From Balneolaceae bacterium (GTDB lineage Bacteria; Bacteroidota; Rhodothermia; Balneolales; Balneolaceae), in assembly GCA_017795005.1 (NCBI GenBank), contig CP051242.1, forward strand, positions 1,302,001-1,366,000: a stretch of 64,000 nt of DNA, written 5' to 3'. The notes below the pieces were generated by a model. The model saw nothing but the letters and a program-made list of their open reading frames with translations, made no database searches and was not told where the DNA came from. A program made the position numbers and the translations under genes. This document shows positions 27,401 through 35,876 of the stretch, piece after piece. How positions within the stretch are numbered: the first letter of the stretch is position 1; the number at the start of each line of letters is the position of its first letter.

Positions 27401-28388
27401 TTACTGAAGCAGCCGAAATGGTTTGACCCAGCCAGAAGCGTCCTGATTTTTGTCTTGTTTCAGTTTTTGTTAGCTCTTCCTCTTTCCATATAAAATCATC
27501 AAATGAAGTTATAGTTCTGGTAGCATTTAAGCCTGAATTCTGAACAGTTAAACGTTCACCGGTGGAGTTTCCGATAGTGAGAAATACATACACATGTTCA
27601 CTATAAGGGTGAAGAATTTGACGGAATGAAGTTCCAACACGGGTTTCCTGATGAGGACTATTCCCGTAGAATATCACACGGTCTGAAGGGTCAAAACTGC
27701 CATCTGATTCGCCCTGAACTATAATGGGGATTTGTGAAAACTCAGGTCTTACGTCGCTATTGTTTTCAGATAAAGGTAATCCACCAGTTCCCCAAAGTTG
27801 GATATTTCTTGGATCAATTTGATCTAAACTTACTCCCAGATCCGATAAGTAATTGGCATCTAACTGATAGATTCCATTATTAGTAATTGGAATTTTAAAC
27901 CATGCACCACTTGCTAAAGGGTGGTCTTCAGCTGCAATATTTTTTTTGAGTACAGATGTTGATGGAACTTCTTCAGTTACATGATATAAACGAAAGCGGA
28001 TTTTTGTAGTATGAAAAACAGCATCTGAAGAGAAACGGGTCATATGTATTTTAAGCGAGGCAACTTCTTTACCTCTGTAAAATCCGGATTCCAATACTTC
28101 TGCTACGGGGCTTTCAGAAGAACTTAAATTAAGGGCTATTTTTTTTGATTCAGATAAAGGTTCATTATTGGTTATTACTGATTGATCTAAAATCGAATAT
28201 TTTGCAACTCCATTTTGAACAGGAATCATAAATTCATAGGGAGGATAAATCCCTAAATCAGAATTTGTAATCTCGTAGTCAGTGTATTCAAGAGTGGTAA
28301 CAAGTTTCTTTAACTCCTGCGCTTTAGATGCACCGCTAAAAAGAAAGAAAATCAAGAAGAGGGTGATATATGAAAACCTTGGAAGCAT
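24486..28388 (-). CDS. porU: type IX secretion system sortase PorU
   Basis: The 1300-residue protein (signal 1-23) is a C25 gingipain-type cysteine peptidase. The catalytic pair is H784 in NYSGHGNAQN and C818 in VTATCQFGRYDD, 34 residues apart as in gingipains. N-terminal beta domains (about 30-530) precede the peptidase domain (about 545-910). C-terminally there are Ig-like domains and a FlgD-like segment (about 1210-1300, NYPNPMNNATSF). PorU cleaves the T9SS C-terminal signal at the cell surface and attaches cargo to lipopolysaccharide. It heads the minus-strand operon that runs to rpe. A consensus promoter lies about 190 bases upstream of its ATG. Confidence 0.95.
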   Translation of the reverse strand: MLPRFSYITLFLIFFLFSGASKAQELKKLVTTLEYTDYEITNSDLGIYPPYEFMIPVQNGVAKYSILDQSVITNNEPLSESKKIALNLSSSESPVAEVLESGFYRGKEVASLKIHMTRFSSDAVFHTTKIRFRLYHVTEEVPSTSVLKKNIAAEDHPLASGAWFKIPITNNGIYQLDANYLSDLGVSLDQIDPRNIQLWGTGGLPLSENNSDVRPEFSQIPIIVQGESDGSFDPSDRVIFYGNSPHQETRVGTSFRQILHPYSEHVYVFLTIGNSTGERLTVQNSGLNATRTITSFDDFIWKEEELTKTETRQKSGRFWLGQTISAASVNQFVNIFRDTLPDIDTNTPIFVSGQIYLRSTTSTSFEMNFNDESFQNFTISRLTSDYNSYEHESARRFFFGNLPVQQNRENGIFELDLMMKNTDSGANAFIDYLRFVVRRQLTAKNNQLYFFSPNDGSENEIADYRMTGFSSTPFAMDVTNPVQPKLLEVSSSGSIHSLVYNSNPDNQIIVQSNLWTPQMGEQVANQNLHGNTSYPDYIIVTSEQLLDFAQELASHRSESGLTPLVVTQNQILNEFSSGVKDPTAIRDFLKHLWDMAVTDGELPPKYLLLFGDTTYDTKNIVSNSFTNHVLTYQTSESIHRTNSFGSDDFFGLMDDSEGVLNSSARVDLGIGRISAQTRSEAAIAIDKIKRYENPDNDGDWQNLFTFAADDDLPEPESNRDLHVENADGTLRRMNLENAGGRAKKIYLFDYPEEITGAGRQLPGATNDFINTINSGTLVMNYSGHGNAQNLTDEELYSSEYVSQFTNRNRLTLFVTATCQFGRYDDINVQSGAEKLVFADNGGAIASFTTTRVVYTSGSPNGLNYGLNIELSQNMIERDENGEPLTLGEIYLRTKNTSVGSQTNNRKFILLGDPALQFAFPEKEARIESINGIDINTEDTVLTVKALDQVTINGAIRNQNGNIEADFNGEVSITLFDAPRTVSIPSDRVWLEEPDDCYLNQNTSKECTYEVENDVLFKGKTLAQNGEYSVTFIIPKDISFSENKGRIVVYAKNGQITAGGTYRDIIFNGINSNAINDGKGPFLDVYLNDQSFINGSLANNSPTLFVELSDSSGINTTGTGVGHEIIATIDTKPQKTFVLNDFFEGTLNDYTSGRIEYPLEDIPEGNYALKVRAWDVHNNPSEQEVFFQVADHEDLIVEKVYNYPNPMNNATSFTFEHNQQGNPLDVDIHIYTLSGKPVHRIEEYIPSSNTLSSYASIPWNGRDRDNDRLGNGTYIYVLRVATDTPEGRKTTEKIEKLVIIR

Positions 28389-28583
28389 ATAATGGGTTAA
28401 CGTATTAATAAGCTGAAATTGCTTGATTAGAAAAATCTAGCGTACAGAGTAAATCCGATTAAAAAATCTTTAACGTTTAGAGTGGCAACTAAGTCCATAC
28501 AGAAACAATGTTCTTTTTTTGATTAAAAAATGAATTTGTAGCTGTTTTTTATGGCCTTTTGGATTTGTTAAAGATGAAAGTTA

Positions 28584-28612
28584 ATTATAGCGGTGACATG
28601 GTATAATGTCAA
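28584..28612 (-). promoter_or_regulatory. consensus -35/-10 promoter upstream of porU
   Basis: On the minus strand TTGACA (28612-28607) and TATAAT (28589-28584) are separated by exactly 17 bases, a perfect sigma70 consensus. TGACAT and ATGTCA arms with a 6-base spacer form an inverted repeat over the -35 box and upstream spacer, a possible operator. The predicted start near 28577 gives a 5' leader of about 190 bases. Confidence 0.6.
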
Positions 28613-28627
28613 CTAAAAAAACGCTGT

Positions 28628-29806
28628 TTATAGCATTTCTAATACTATCGAAGATGCACCACCCCCACCATTACAAATACCAGCACAACCGTATTTACCT
28701 GAGGTTCTTTTTAGTGCATGAATCAATGTAACTATAATGCGAGCACCTGAGCACCCAATGGGATGTCCCATACTAACAGCACCACCATGAATATTGACTT
28801 TATCAGGGTTGAGTTCCAGAATTTGATTATTAGCTAGTGCAACAACAGAGAATGCCTCATTAATTTCAAAAAGATCGATTTCTTCTTTTGATAAGTTTGC
28901 CTTTTTCAAAGCAAGTGGAATAGCATCGGCTGGGGCAGTTGTAAACCATTCCGGTGCCTTAGCTGCGCTGGAGTGACTTAAAATTTTTGCAAGAGGTTTT
29001 AATCCTAACTCAGAAGCTTTTTCTTCGCTCATCAATAAAACAGCAGCAGCACCATCATTAATGCTGGAAGCATTTGCAGCAGTAACAGTTCCTTCTTTTT
29101 CGAATACAGGTCTGAGGGTAGGTATTTTCTCAAAATTAACTTTATCCAGCTCTTCATCCTTGATTACCTCAGTTACTTTCCCTTTTCTGTCTTTGACGTT
29201 AATCTTTATGACTTCATCTTTAAAATAACCTTCTTTATGAGCCGTAATTGCACGCTTATAAGAAGCAATGGCGTATTCATCCTGTTCCTCTCGATTTATC
29301 GAGCATTCTTTAGCACATAATTCTGCGGCGTTACCCATGGCGTAGTCATTGTAAACATCCCAAAGACCATCTTTTTGAATACCATCTTCAATTTTACCAT
29401 GCCCATATTTTGATCCCCAGCGTTGACTAGCTAAATAGTAGGGTACGTTACTCATGCTCTCCATACCGCCAGCAACGATTACATCTGCATCTCCTAATCT
29501 GATTTGATCGGCAGCAATCATAATTGCTTTCATCCCTGAGGCGCAAACTTTATTTACAGTTGTGGAAGGAGTGAGTTTTGAAAGCCCTGCTTTTAATGCA
29601 GCTTGGCGTGCGGGAGCCTGACCAACACCTGCTGTTAAAACATTTCCCATTACTACTTCATCCACTAAATCCGGAGAAATACCAGAAGATTTGATTACTT
29701 CAAGTATAGCTGCTGCACCTAATTCGGGAGCAGAAAAAGATGAAAGACTACCTCCGAAAGCTCCAATAGGAGTTCTTTTAGCTTCTACAATAACAACGTT
29801 TCGCAT
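28628..29806 (-). CDS. acetyl-CoA C-acetyltransferase (thiolase)
   Basis: The 392-residue enzyme has all three thiolase catalytic residues: C88 in VNKVCASGMKA, H348 in SMGHPIGCSGAR, and C378 in GCAGICNGGGG. It makes acetoacetyl-CoA from two acetyl-CoA or runs the reverse reaction in fatty-acid or ketogenic amino-acid breakdown. The length and the GICNGGG motif point to the AtoB/PhaA type rather than the trifunctional FadA. It may supply the same catabolic network as the acyl-CoA dehydrogenases and Etf genes near 47-53 kb. The gap to metB upstream is 80 bases. Confidence 0.94.
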   Translation of the reverse strand: MRNVVIVEAKRTPIGAFGGSLSSFSAPELGAAAILEVIKSSGISPDLVDEVVMGNVLTAGVGQAPARQAALKAGLSKLTPSTTVNKVCASGMKAIMIAADQIRLGDADVIVAGGMESMSNVPYYLASQRWGSKYGHGKIEDGIQKDGLWDVYNDYAMGNAAELCAKECSINREEQDEYAIASYKRAITAHKEGYFKDEVIKINVKDRKGKVTEVIKDEELDKVNFEKIPTLRPVFEKEGTVTAANASSINDGAAAVLLMSEEKASELGLKPLAKILSHSSAAKAPEWFTTAPADAIPLALKKANLSKEEIDLFEINEAFSVVALANNQILELNPDKVNIHGGAVSMGHPIGCSGARIIVTLIHALKRTSGKYGCAGICNGGGGASSIVLEML

Positions 29807-29886
29807 TTGGATGAATAGATTTTAGAATTTTTATTGAAAGCGCTTTTTTGAGCAAAAAAGATACGAAATCTACTAAAAAGGTATTA

Positions 29887-31023
29887 TTAAAATGCCTGAT
29901 CTAAATCAGCAATTAAGTCTTCAACATCTTCTATACCAACAGAGATTCTGATTAGTGAATCACTAAGTCCTGCTTTTTCTCTTAATTCTTTGGGAATGGA
30001 TCCATGTGTCATTGATGCAGGGTTACTGATTAAAGACTCTACGCCCCCCAAACTTTCTGCAAGGGTAAATACCTTCGTGGTACTCATAAATTTCACGGCT
30101 GCTTCAATGGAATCATTTTTGAGGGTGAACGAAAGCATTGCACCAAAATCATCCATTTGATTCATTGCCAATTCATGCTGAGGGTGACTTTGTAATCCTG
30201 GATAAAGGACTTGTCCTACTTTTGGATGAGAGTTTAGAAAGTCAGCAATTTTCCTGGCATTTTCGACTGAACGTTGCACTCTTACCGCAAGGGTTTTAAT
30301 TCCTCTGAGTGTAAGGTAACAATCCATAGGTCCTGGAACTGCTCCGGTAGATTTCACCTGAAAACGCAGGTTTTCAAGAATTTCTTTGTTAGACGTAGCG
30401 ACAGCGCCATGGATTACATCTGAATGACCGGCAAGATATTTTGTCGCAGAATGAAGAACTGCATCAGCGCCAAATTCTAGTGGTCGTTGAAGATATGGTG
30501 ACGCAAAGGTATTGTCTACAATCGTTAAAATATTGTTTTCCTTGGCAATTTCTACCAGTTTCTTCAAGTCAACGACTCTGAGCAAAGGGTTTGTAGGAGT
30601 TTCTATCCACATCATTTTAGTTTGTGGAGTAATAGTCTTCCTAACCAATTCTAAATCCGTCATATTGATAAATGAGAATTTAATTCCATATGGTTCAAAA
30701 ATGGAAGTAAACAAGCGATAGGATCCGCCATATAAATCATCCGATGAAATAATGTGATCCCCTGGTCGGAACATTTTCATTAAGGCGTCCATAGCAGCCA
30801 CTCCACTTGCAAAACAGGCTGCTTCATCAGCTCCCTCTAAACCTGCTATCAGCTTTTCCAATGCTGTTCTGGTAGGATTCCCAACTCTTGCATAATCATA
30901 GCCTTTATGAACATTAGGAGCAGATTGCTCATAAGTAGAAGTCTGGAAGATTGGAGGCATAACTGCACCAGAAGTTTCCTCAGACTTTTGGCCGGAATGT
31001 ATCGCTTTTGTATTAAACTTCAT
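29887..31023 (-). CDS. metB: cystathionine gamma-synthase / trans-sulfuration PLP enzyme
   Basis: The 378-residue PLP enzyme belongs to the Cys/Met metabolism family. K195 in HSATKYLAGHSDVIHG is the internal aldimine lysine, YDYARVGNPTR near 42-52 forms the active-site loop, and IVDNTFASPY (about 168-177) holds the PLP-binding Asp. MetB and cystathionine gamma-lyase cannot be told apart securely from sequence. The Balneola/Bacteroidota type is usually annotated as cystathionine gamma-synthase, so the exact activity is tentative. It follows the TPR lipoprotein gene by only 4 bases. Confidence 0.85.
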   Translation of the reverse strand: MKFNTKAIHSGQKSEETSGAVMPPIFQTSTYEQSAPNVHKGYDYARVGNPTRTALEKLIAGLEGADEAACFASGVAAMDALMKMFRPGDHIISSDDLYGGSYRLFTSIFEPYGIKFSFINMTDLELVRKTITPQTKMMWIETPTNPLLRVVDLKKLVEIAKENNILTIVDNTFASPYLQRPLEFGADAVLHSATKYLAGHSDVIHGAVATSNKEILENLRFQVKSTGAVPGPMDCYLTLRGIKTLAVRVQRSVENARKIADFLNSHPKVGQVLYPGLQSHPQHELAMNQMDDFGAMLSFTLKNDSIEAAVKFMSTTKVFTLAESLGGVESLISNPASMTHGSIPKELREKAGLSDSLIRISVGIEDVEDLIADLDQAF

Positions 31024-31027
31024 TAGA

Positions 31028-32209
31028 CTATGAACTGAAACGTGATTCTTTCAATGCTTTCAAACTTTGTAATGTAGACTCTACGGCTTCATTCTGAGTA
31101 GACATTTCTAATAGTTTTTCATAATACTGGATTGCAAACTCTAAAAGTGTACCAGCTTTGATCAAAAGTGATTCTTTATCGTTTTGGAAAGCAACTTCAT
31201 AGACTCCTAAATATTTGCCGGTAAGATTATTATAAAAAACTGCGAGGCTTTCAATATAGTCAGTATTGGTGGTATCTCTGCTGTAAGCTTGAATTAATTC
31301 ACGCTCCGCTTGTTCACCTACTCCCTCAGCTTCAAAACGGATTTGTGTTGCCAGGGATGTATCCTGATCGGCATATGCCTGAGCAAGATCGTCCATTATC
31401 ATTTCTGTGATACTATACAATTGAGTCCCATAAACATTTCTAAGAGTAGCGTCATTGGGATGGTTTTCAATTAATTTGGAAAGTAAATCCACAGCTTTTT
31501 CAGTATTGGAGGTGGAGATGTAGGCATTAACCAATCCAAAAGCGATATTCTTACTTTCGGTTATGTCTTTATTTGCCAGCTCATAATAAAACACAGATTG
31601 ATCTGGCTCTCCATTCTGTAAATATAAAAATCCAAGATTTTCGTAAACTTTTTGAGGAACAGGATCAACAGTATTTTTTGCTACATTTAGAGTTGATATA
31701 GCCCCTTCAATATTTCCGGAGGAAAACTGAGCCGTTGCAAGAGAAATATGGCTACTAACCTCCTGAGGTTTTAAAATGATTGCATTCGTAAAATGTGCTA
31801 CCACAACAGAAGTTTCAGTATTTTCTTCTTCGGTGTTAAATGATGCAGTTCCGGCATTATGCTCTTCAGACCATAATTCAGTTAACATCGAATTTATGGT
31901 CGATTGTTGAGATGAATCAGCACCAACTTCTATAGCATTAGAAAAAGAATAGACAGTTTCAGCGTAGAATTCGCTTCGTTCTCTAGGATCAGATGCCTTA
32001 GCAATAAAGCTATTAATCTCTCCTTTCTTAATATGCAAATCAGGTTGATTAGGGTTTTCTGATAATTGCTCTTCAATTTGAGTGAGAGCTAATTCATATT
32101 GGTTTTCTGCAACCAATGAATCAATAGAGGGTTTAGAGGAGGAACAAGCGAAAAAAAACCCGATGACAAGTACAAGACCTGTCAATCGGGTAGTATGAAA
32201 AATTTTCAT
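31028..32209 (-). CDS. TPR lipoprotein
   Basis: The 393-residue protein has a lipoprotein signal peptide with FFFACSSSK as lipobox. Five or so TPR units follow between about 30 and 250. Its layout (short N-terminal TPR, a stretch with EEHNAGTASF, then paired TPRs) parallels the next gene upstream, which has the equivalent EEHNEGIKYA-like GNEHNEGIKYA. The two are probably a duplicated pair. Position in the envelope is expected, function unknown. metB follows 4 bases downstream. Confidence 0.8.
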   Translation of the reverse strand: MKIFHTTRLTGLVLVIGFFFACSSSKPSIDSLVAENQYELALTQIEEQLSENPNQPDLHIKKGEINSFIAKASDPRERSEFYAETVYSFSNAIEVGADSSQQSTINSMLTELWSEEHNAGTASFNTEEENTETSVVVAHFTNAIILKPQEVSSHISLATAQFSSGNIEGAISTLNVAKNTVDPVPQKVYENLGFLYLQNGEPDQSVFYYELANKDITESKNIAFGLVNAYISTSNTEKAVDLLSKLIENHPNDATLRNVYGTQLYSITEMIMDDLAQAYADQDTSLATQIRFEAEGVGEQAERELIQAYSRDTTNTDYIESLAVFYNNLTGKYLGVYEVAFQNDKESLLIKAGTLLEFAIQYYEKLLEMSTQNEAVESTLQSLKALKESRFSS

Positions 32210-32234
32210 AAAGTAGTTTAATTAAGTAAAGTAA

Positions 32235-33524
32235 TTACATGCCTGCCTTTTCCATGGCAGCTTCAGCTTCTTCACGCATGTCAAGAAGCGTATAAATACG
32301 GAATAAAGAAGACCAATAAGTTGTATTATCTGGGTCTAATTCAGCTGCTTTCTCGTAATTAACCATTGCTTTTCTGGCTTCATCACGAGCGAGTTCATCA
32401 TATCGTGCAGCTTCATCGTTATCAACAGTGTTATTTCTCTTTTCAAATAATCCTGCTGATTTATTTTGGTAAAGAACTCCCAAAGTGTTGAAAGTTGCCG
32501 GAATAGTATCGTCTAATTCAGCAGATTTTAAAAGTGCTTCTTCGGCTGTATCTGTTAATTCAGTGATTTGAGCATCTAAAGCTTCATTTTCTGCTTCCAA
32601 TGCATTTATTTCTGCCTCATCTCCGTCATTTCGTTGAAGCTCGAAAATTTTATCTGAATTCTCAGTGTATTGATCCGAAAGTGTAAGTACTCTCTGATAC
32701 ACTCTGGAACCAATTACAAGATAATATCTTGCGTTATAAGGATCAGTTTCAACCAACCCATTCATAACCTCTAATGCTTCTTCAGTTCTGTCAATTTGAA
32801 AAAGCCCATCAGCAAGTTTCTGAACCAGAGATACACTATCCGGATAAATTTCTAGTCCTTCACGCATTGCGGCAACAGCTTTATCAGGTTGATCACTCAA
32901 GAAATAATAAGATCCCAATCTGTCATACTCGGAAGCAGGTGGAGTCTCTTGAAGTTCCATTGCTGTTGTAATCGCTTCAGCAGCGCTTACATAGTCTTGA
33001 TTCATATAATAAATCTGTGCAAGTACATCGAAGGAAAGTACACTGTCTGGATTTATAGTAGTAGCATTTACCAAATGAGCAATTGATAATTCAAGAGGGT
33101 TGTCAACAGTGGCCATTACACTATCATCAGTAGCGTACTTAATACCTTCATTATGCTCATTACCCCATGTATTAAGAATAAGAGGAGTAACCTCAGCTAT
33201 TTCGACAGATGGTTTTTCCTGGGCGTCAAAAAGTTCTTCAGCAGTTTCAAGATTTGATCTCATTTCTGAATAGATTGGCTTTCTATCAGTAATAACTTGT
33301 TCAGCTTCTGCCATTTTACCTAAAATGACCGCCTTATAATAGTAGCCAAGAGGATTACTGGGCTCTTTAATAATTGCTGAATCAGCAGCAATTATAGCTG
33401 CATCATAATCTTGAGAATTTATTCCTGATTTGATTGGAGAAATTAAAGGGTCGTCAGGAGTACAATTAGCAGCAAATATGACAATAAAAAGAGCAGCGAA
33501 GAGACTAGAGATATGCTTTTTCAT
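32235..33524 (-). CDS. TPR lipoprotein (paralogue of downstream gene)
   Basis: The 429-residue protein has a lipoprotein signal (IFAANCTPDD as lipobox) and TPR helices from about 40 to 300. A coiled-coil stretch (about 280-330, rich in Glu/Asn/Ala) is followed by a final TPR pair. The WGNEHNEGIKYA motif and order of repeats match the gene 25 bases downstream. It opens a minus-strand run with metB. The 127-base divergent gap to ridA has a TATAAT at 33587-33592 on the plus strand but no good -35. Confidence 0.8.
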   Translation of the reverse strand: MKKHISSLFAALFIVIFAANCTPDDPLISPIKSGINSQDYDAAIIAADSAIIKEPSNPLGYYYKAVILGKMAEAEQVITDRKPIYSEMRSNLETAEELFDAQEKPSVEIAEVTPLILNTWGNEHNEGIKYATDDSVMATVDNPLELSIAHLVNATTINPDSVLSFDVLAQIYYMNQDYVSAAEAITTAMELQETPPASEYDRLGSYYFLSDQPDKAVAAMREGLEIYPDSVSLVQKLADGLFQIDRTEEALEVMNGLVETDPYNARYYLVIGSRVYQRVLTLSDQYTENSDKIFELQRNDGDEAEINALEAENEALDAQITELTDTAEEALLKSAELDDTIPATFNTLGVLYQNKSAGLFEKRNNTVDNDEAARYDELARDEARKAMVNYEKAAELDPDNTTYWSSLFRIYTLLDMREEAEAAMEKAGM

Positions 33525-33651
33525 TTTTTTATTCGAATTGAAAGTGGATGATTAAAGATTCTTTTTTAAGTTTTACAAAGTAACCATATAATGAACTTTC
33601 CGCAATAAAAGTACGGACAAGGATTTAACAGGATTAAATAAACAAATACTT

Positions 33652-34029
33652 ATGAAGAAAAGAGTTTCCACAACCACTGCCCCAGCTGCAATAGGACCTT
33701 ATAGTCAGGCAATCATTCACAATGGGTTAGTTTACTGTTCAGGTCAAATCCCTTTAGATCCCGAAACAATGACAATTGTAGGAGAAGATGCTACTACGCA
33801 GGCAATACAAGTAATGAAAAACTTAAATGAAGTACTTAAGGAGGCAGGTAGTGACTTCTCTAAAGTGATAAAGTGTTCCATATTTTTGGATGATATGGGC
33901 GACTTTGGGAAAGTAAATGAAGTTTATGGTAGTTTTTTTGAAGCCGATCCTCCAGCTCGAGAAACGGTAGCCGTGCAAACTTTACCAAAAGAAGTACTCG
34001 TAGAAATCAGCTGTATAGCCTACATCTGA
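33652..34029 (+). CDS. ridA: RidA family enamine/imine deaminase
   Basis: The 125-residue protein is a full-length RidA/YjgF/UK114 protein. It contains IGPYSQAIIHNGLVYCSGQIP near the N-terminus. The PPARETVAVQTLPKEVLVEI segment near the C-terminus carries the catalytic Arg and the conserved Glu. RidA hydrolyses reactive 2-aminoacrylate and other enamines produced by PLP enzymes, which fits the nearby metB-type enzyme, although that gene is on the other strand. The 3' end overlaps the convergent M23 gene by 10 bases. Confidence 0.95.
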   Translation: MKKRVSTTTAPAAIGPYSQAIIHNGLVYCSGQIPLDPETMTIVGEDATTQAIQVMKNLNEVLKEAGSDFSKVIKCSIFLDDMGDFGKVNEVYGSFFEADPPARETVAVQTLPKEVLVEISCIAYI

Positions 34030-35876
34030 TCCACCTTAAAGGACTGAGTTGTTATATTTCCTGCATTATCAAACACAGTTAAGGTAATGGTATTCTCTTT
34101 TTCAGGAATAAACTGAGGATGATAATAAATCAATAAATCTTTCTCATTGTCGTATTCAAGGATACCTTGCTCTCCATTTACAAAGGCTTTCGAATTTTTG
34201 AAATTAATTCCTGAAAGTGAGTCTTCAGCGGTTATATGGATAAGCCATTTTCCATAATCAGTTCTGATAATCTCAGGGGTTTGGAGAACAGGAGGTTTAT
34301 TGTCTGGCTTAATAATAAACTCTCCTAAATTGGAAGGGAATCCATGTACTGTTCTTCCAATTAATTTCGAATTAACATAATTAATTCGGTCTCTTGTTCG
34401 ATCAACTCTGAATAATTGGTAATTGTTACCTTCTTCAAAATCATCTCCAAGATAGAATTCGATTTTGAATTCTTTTCGTGCCGGGATCATAGTAGGTTGA
34501 ATATTCATATAAGGATGTCCATCAAGAGAATCTGTGTAACTAACTACTGAAAGAGTGTCGAAAAAGGTATTTGAGGGAAACCTAACTGTGAGCTCCTTAT
34601 CTGGTGTTTTGAATGAATAAGGTTCAGATGGAATAAATCTGGATATAAGTAAAAGCTGCGATAAAGCCAGGTCTGTTTCCGTAGTACCAAATAAATATTG
34701 GTTTTTTTTCGTATCCCAAATATGGCTCAGTTTGTGCTTAAAGTTTTTCAAATCTATGGTTTGATTCCCATCAAAAACCCAATCTTCAGTCCAGAACCAT
34801 TTGTGTATTGGTTTAAGAATTATTTCTTTTTGAATAAGTGGCTGAACCGGCATTCCATCTACTTGAAATTCGGCAGTTGTTTCATTCCCGTAAAAGTCTT
34901 TCGCAAAAATAGTGAATGATGAAATTGAATCACCAGGATTTATATATGCTCTTGGATCAACAATTCTATAAAATGGATTTGGAGGACCGTCTTTTTTATA
35001 AAGTGTTTGGTATGACCTTCGATAAGCACTTATATCTGGAATTCGGTCTGTAAACATTACATCATCTTCTTCAAACTTAAATTTATCAAGGCGCTCATAA
35101 AAAAGGGTGTCAACGCCACTAATTAAACCAAGTTCATAGGTTGCATATTTGTTAGTTACTCCATCAGCTTCGTCAAAATTTGAAACGGTTATCCCGATTG
35201 GACCATTAGCCTTAATGGTACCAAAACTTATATTTCCTGAATCATCTTTAGATGGATAATAAAGTTGAGGAAATTTGTTGTTTCTAACACTTGATGTCTC
35301 AGAAAGAGGGAATACCAACATAGCTGAGATAGTTGGGGCTATCGAATCTTCCACATTAAGATTAGAACGAAGAGCATTAATAGGGGTATTTTCATCTTTT
35401 CGAATCTCAAAATGTAGGTGGGGAGGTCCAACTCCTGTTGAGCCAGTATATCCGATTACTTCTCCCTGTGAAACTTTGATTCCAAGATCTTCAACTCTAA
35501 GATCTGTTTCAAAGGAAAAGTCCTTCAATCTTATGGAATCAACAAAGGCCTGTAGAGGCTCATTGAAGCGTTGTAAATGTGCATAAACTGTAATCTCTCC
35601 ATCATCATGTTTCAGGTAAATCACTTTTCCATATCCTTCAACTGAAACTCCAAGTCGGTAAATAATACCATCTTTTGAGGCAAAGACTTTGTAGCCTTCA
35701 CGTCCCCATGTTTTAATATCCAGGCCGGAATGGTAATGAGCAGACCTGGTTTCCCCAAAAGTTGAAGTTAGACGTTGACTCGCATCCGTAGGCCATAGAT
35801 AATCCTGAGCCTGACCAAAACTGATTTCAGAAAGAAATAAAAAAGAAAAAAATAAGAGAAAGAGTTTGGTTGTCAC
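34020..35876 (-). CDS. M23 family metallopeptidase, exported
   Basis: The 618-residue protein has a signal peptide (1-22) and an N-terminal LytM/M23 domain. The zinc ligands are H49 and D53 in HYHSGLD and H155 in PPHLHFEI, with H153 and H100 (VYAHLQRF) as the other conserved His. The site looks intact. The remaining 450 residues are beta-rich, Ig-like domains of unknown role. M23 enzymes cleave peptidoglycan cross-links or act as envelope regulators. The N-terminal position of the catalytic domain with a long C-terminal extension is typical of Bacteroidota members. The start overlaps the FAH-family gene by 4 bases, implying coupling. Confidence 0.92.
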   Translation of the reverse strand: MTTKLFLLFFSFLFLSEISFGQAQDYLWPTDASQRLTSTFGETRSAHYHSGLDIKTWGREGYKVFASKDGIIYRLGVSVEGYGKVIYLKHDDGEITVYAHLQRFNEPLQAFVDSIRLKDFSFETDLRVEDLGIKVSQGEVIGYTGSTGVGPPHLHFEIRKDENTPINALRSNLNVEDSIAPTISAMLVFPLSETSSVRNNKFPQLYYPSKDDSGNISFGTIKANGPIGITVSNFDEADGVTNKYATYELGLISGVDTLFYERLDKFKFEEDDVMFTDRIPDISAYRRSYQTLYKKDGPPNPFYRIVDPRAYINPGDSISSFTIFAKDFYGNETTAEFQVDGMPVQPLIQKEIILKPIHKWFWTEDWVFDGNQTIDLKNFKHKLSHIWDTKKNQYLFGTTETDLALSQLLLISRFIPSEPYSFKTPDKELTVRFPSNTFFDTLSVVSYTDSLDGHPYMNIQPTMIPARKEFKIEFYLGDDFEEGNNYQLFRVDRTRDRINYVNSKLIGRTVHGFPSNLGEFIIKPDNKPPVLQTPEIIRTDYGKWLIHITAEDSLSGINFKNSKAFVNGEQGILEYDNEKDLLIYYHPQFIPEKENTITLTVFDNAGNITTQSFKVDQM

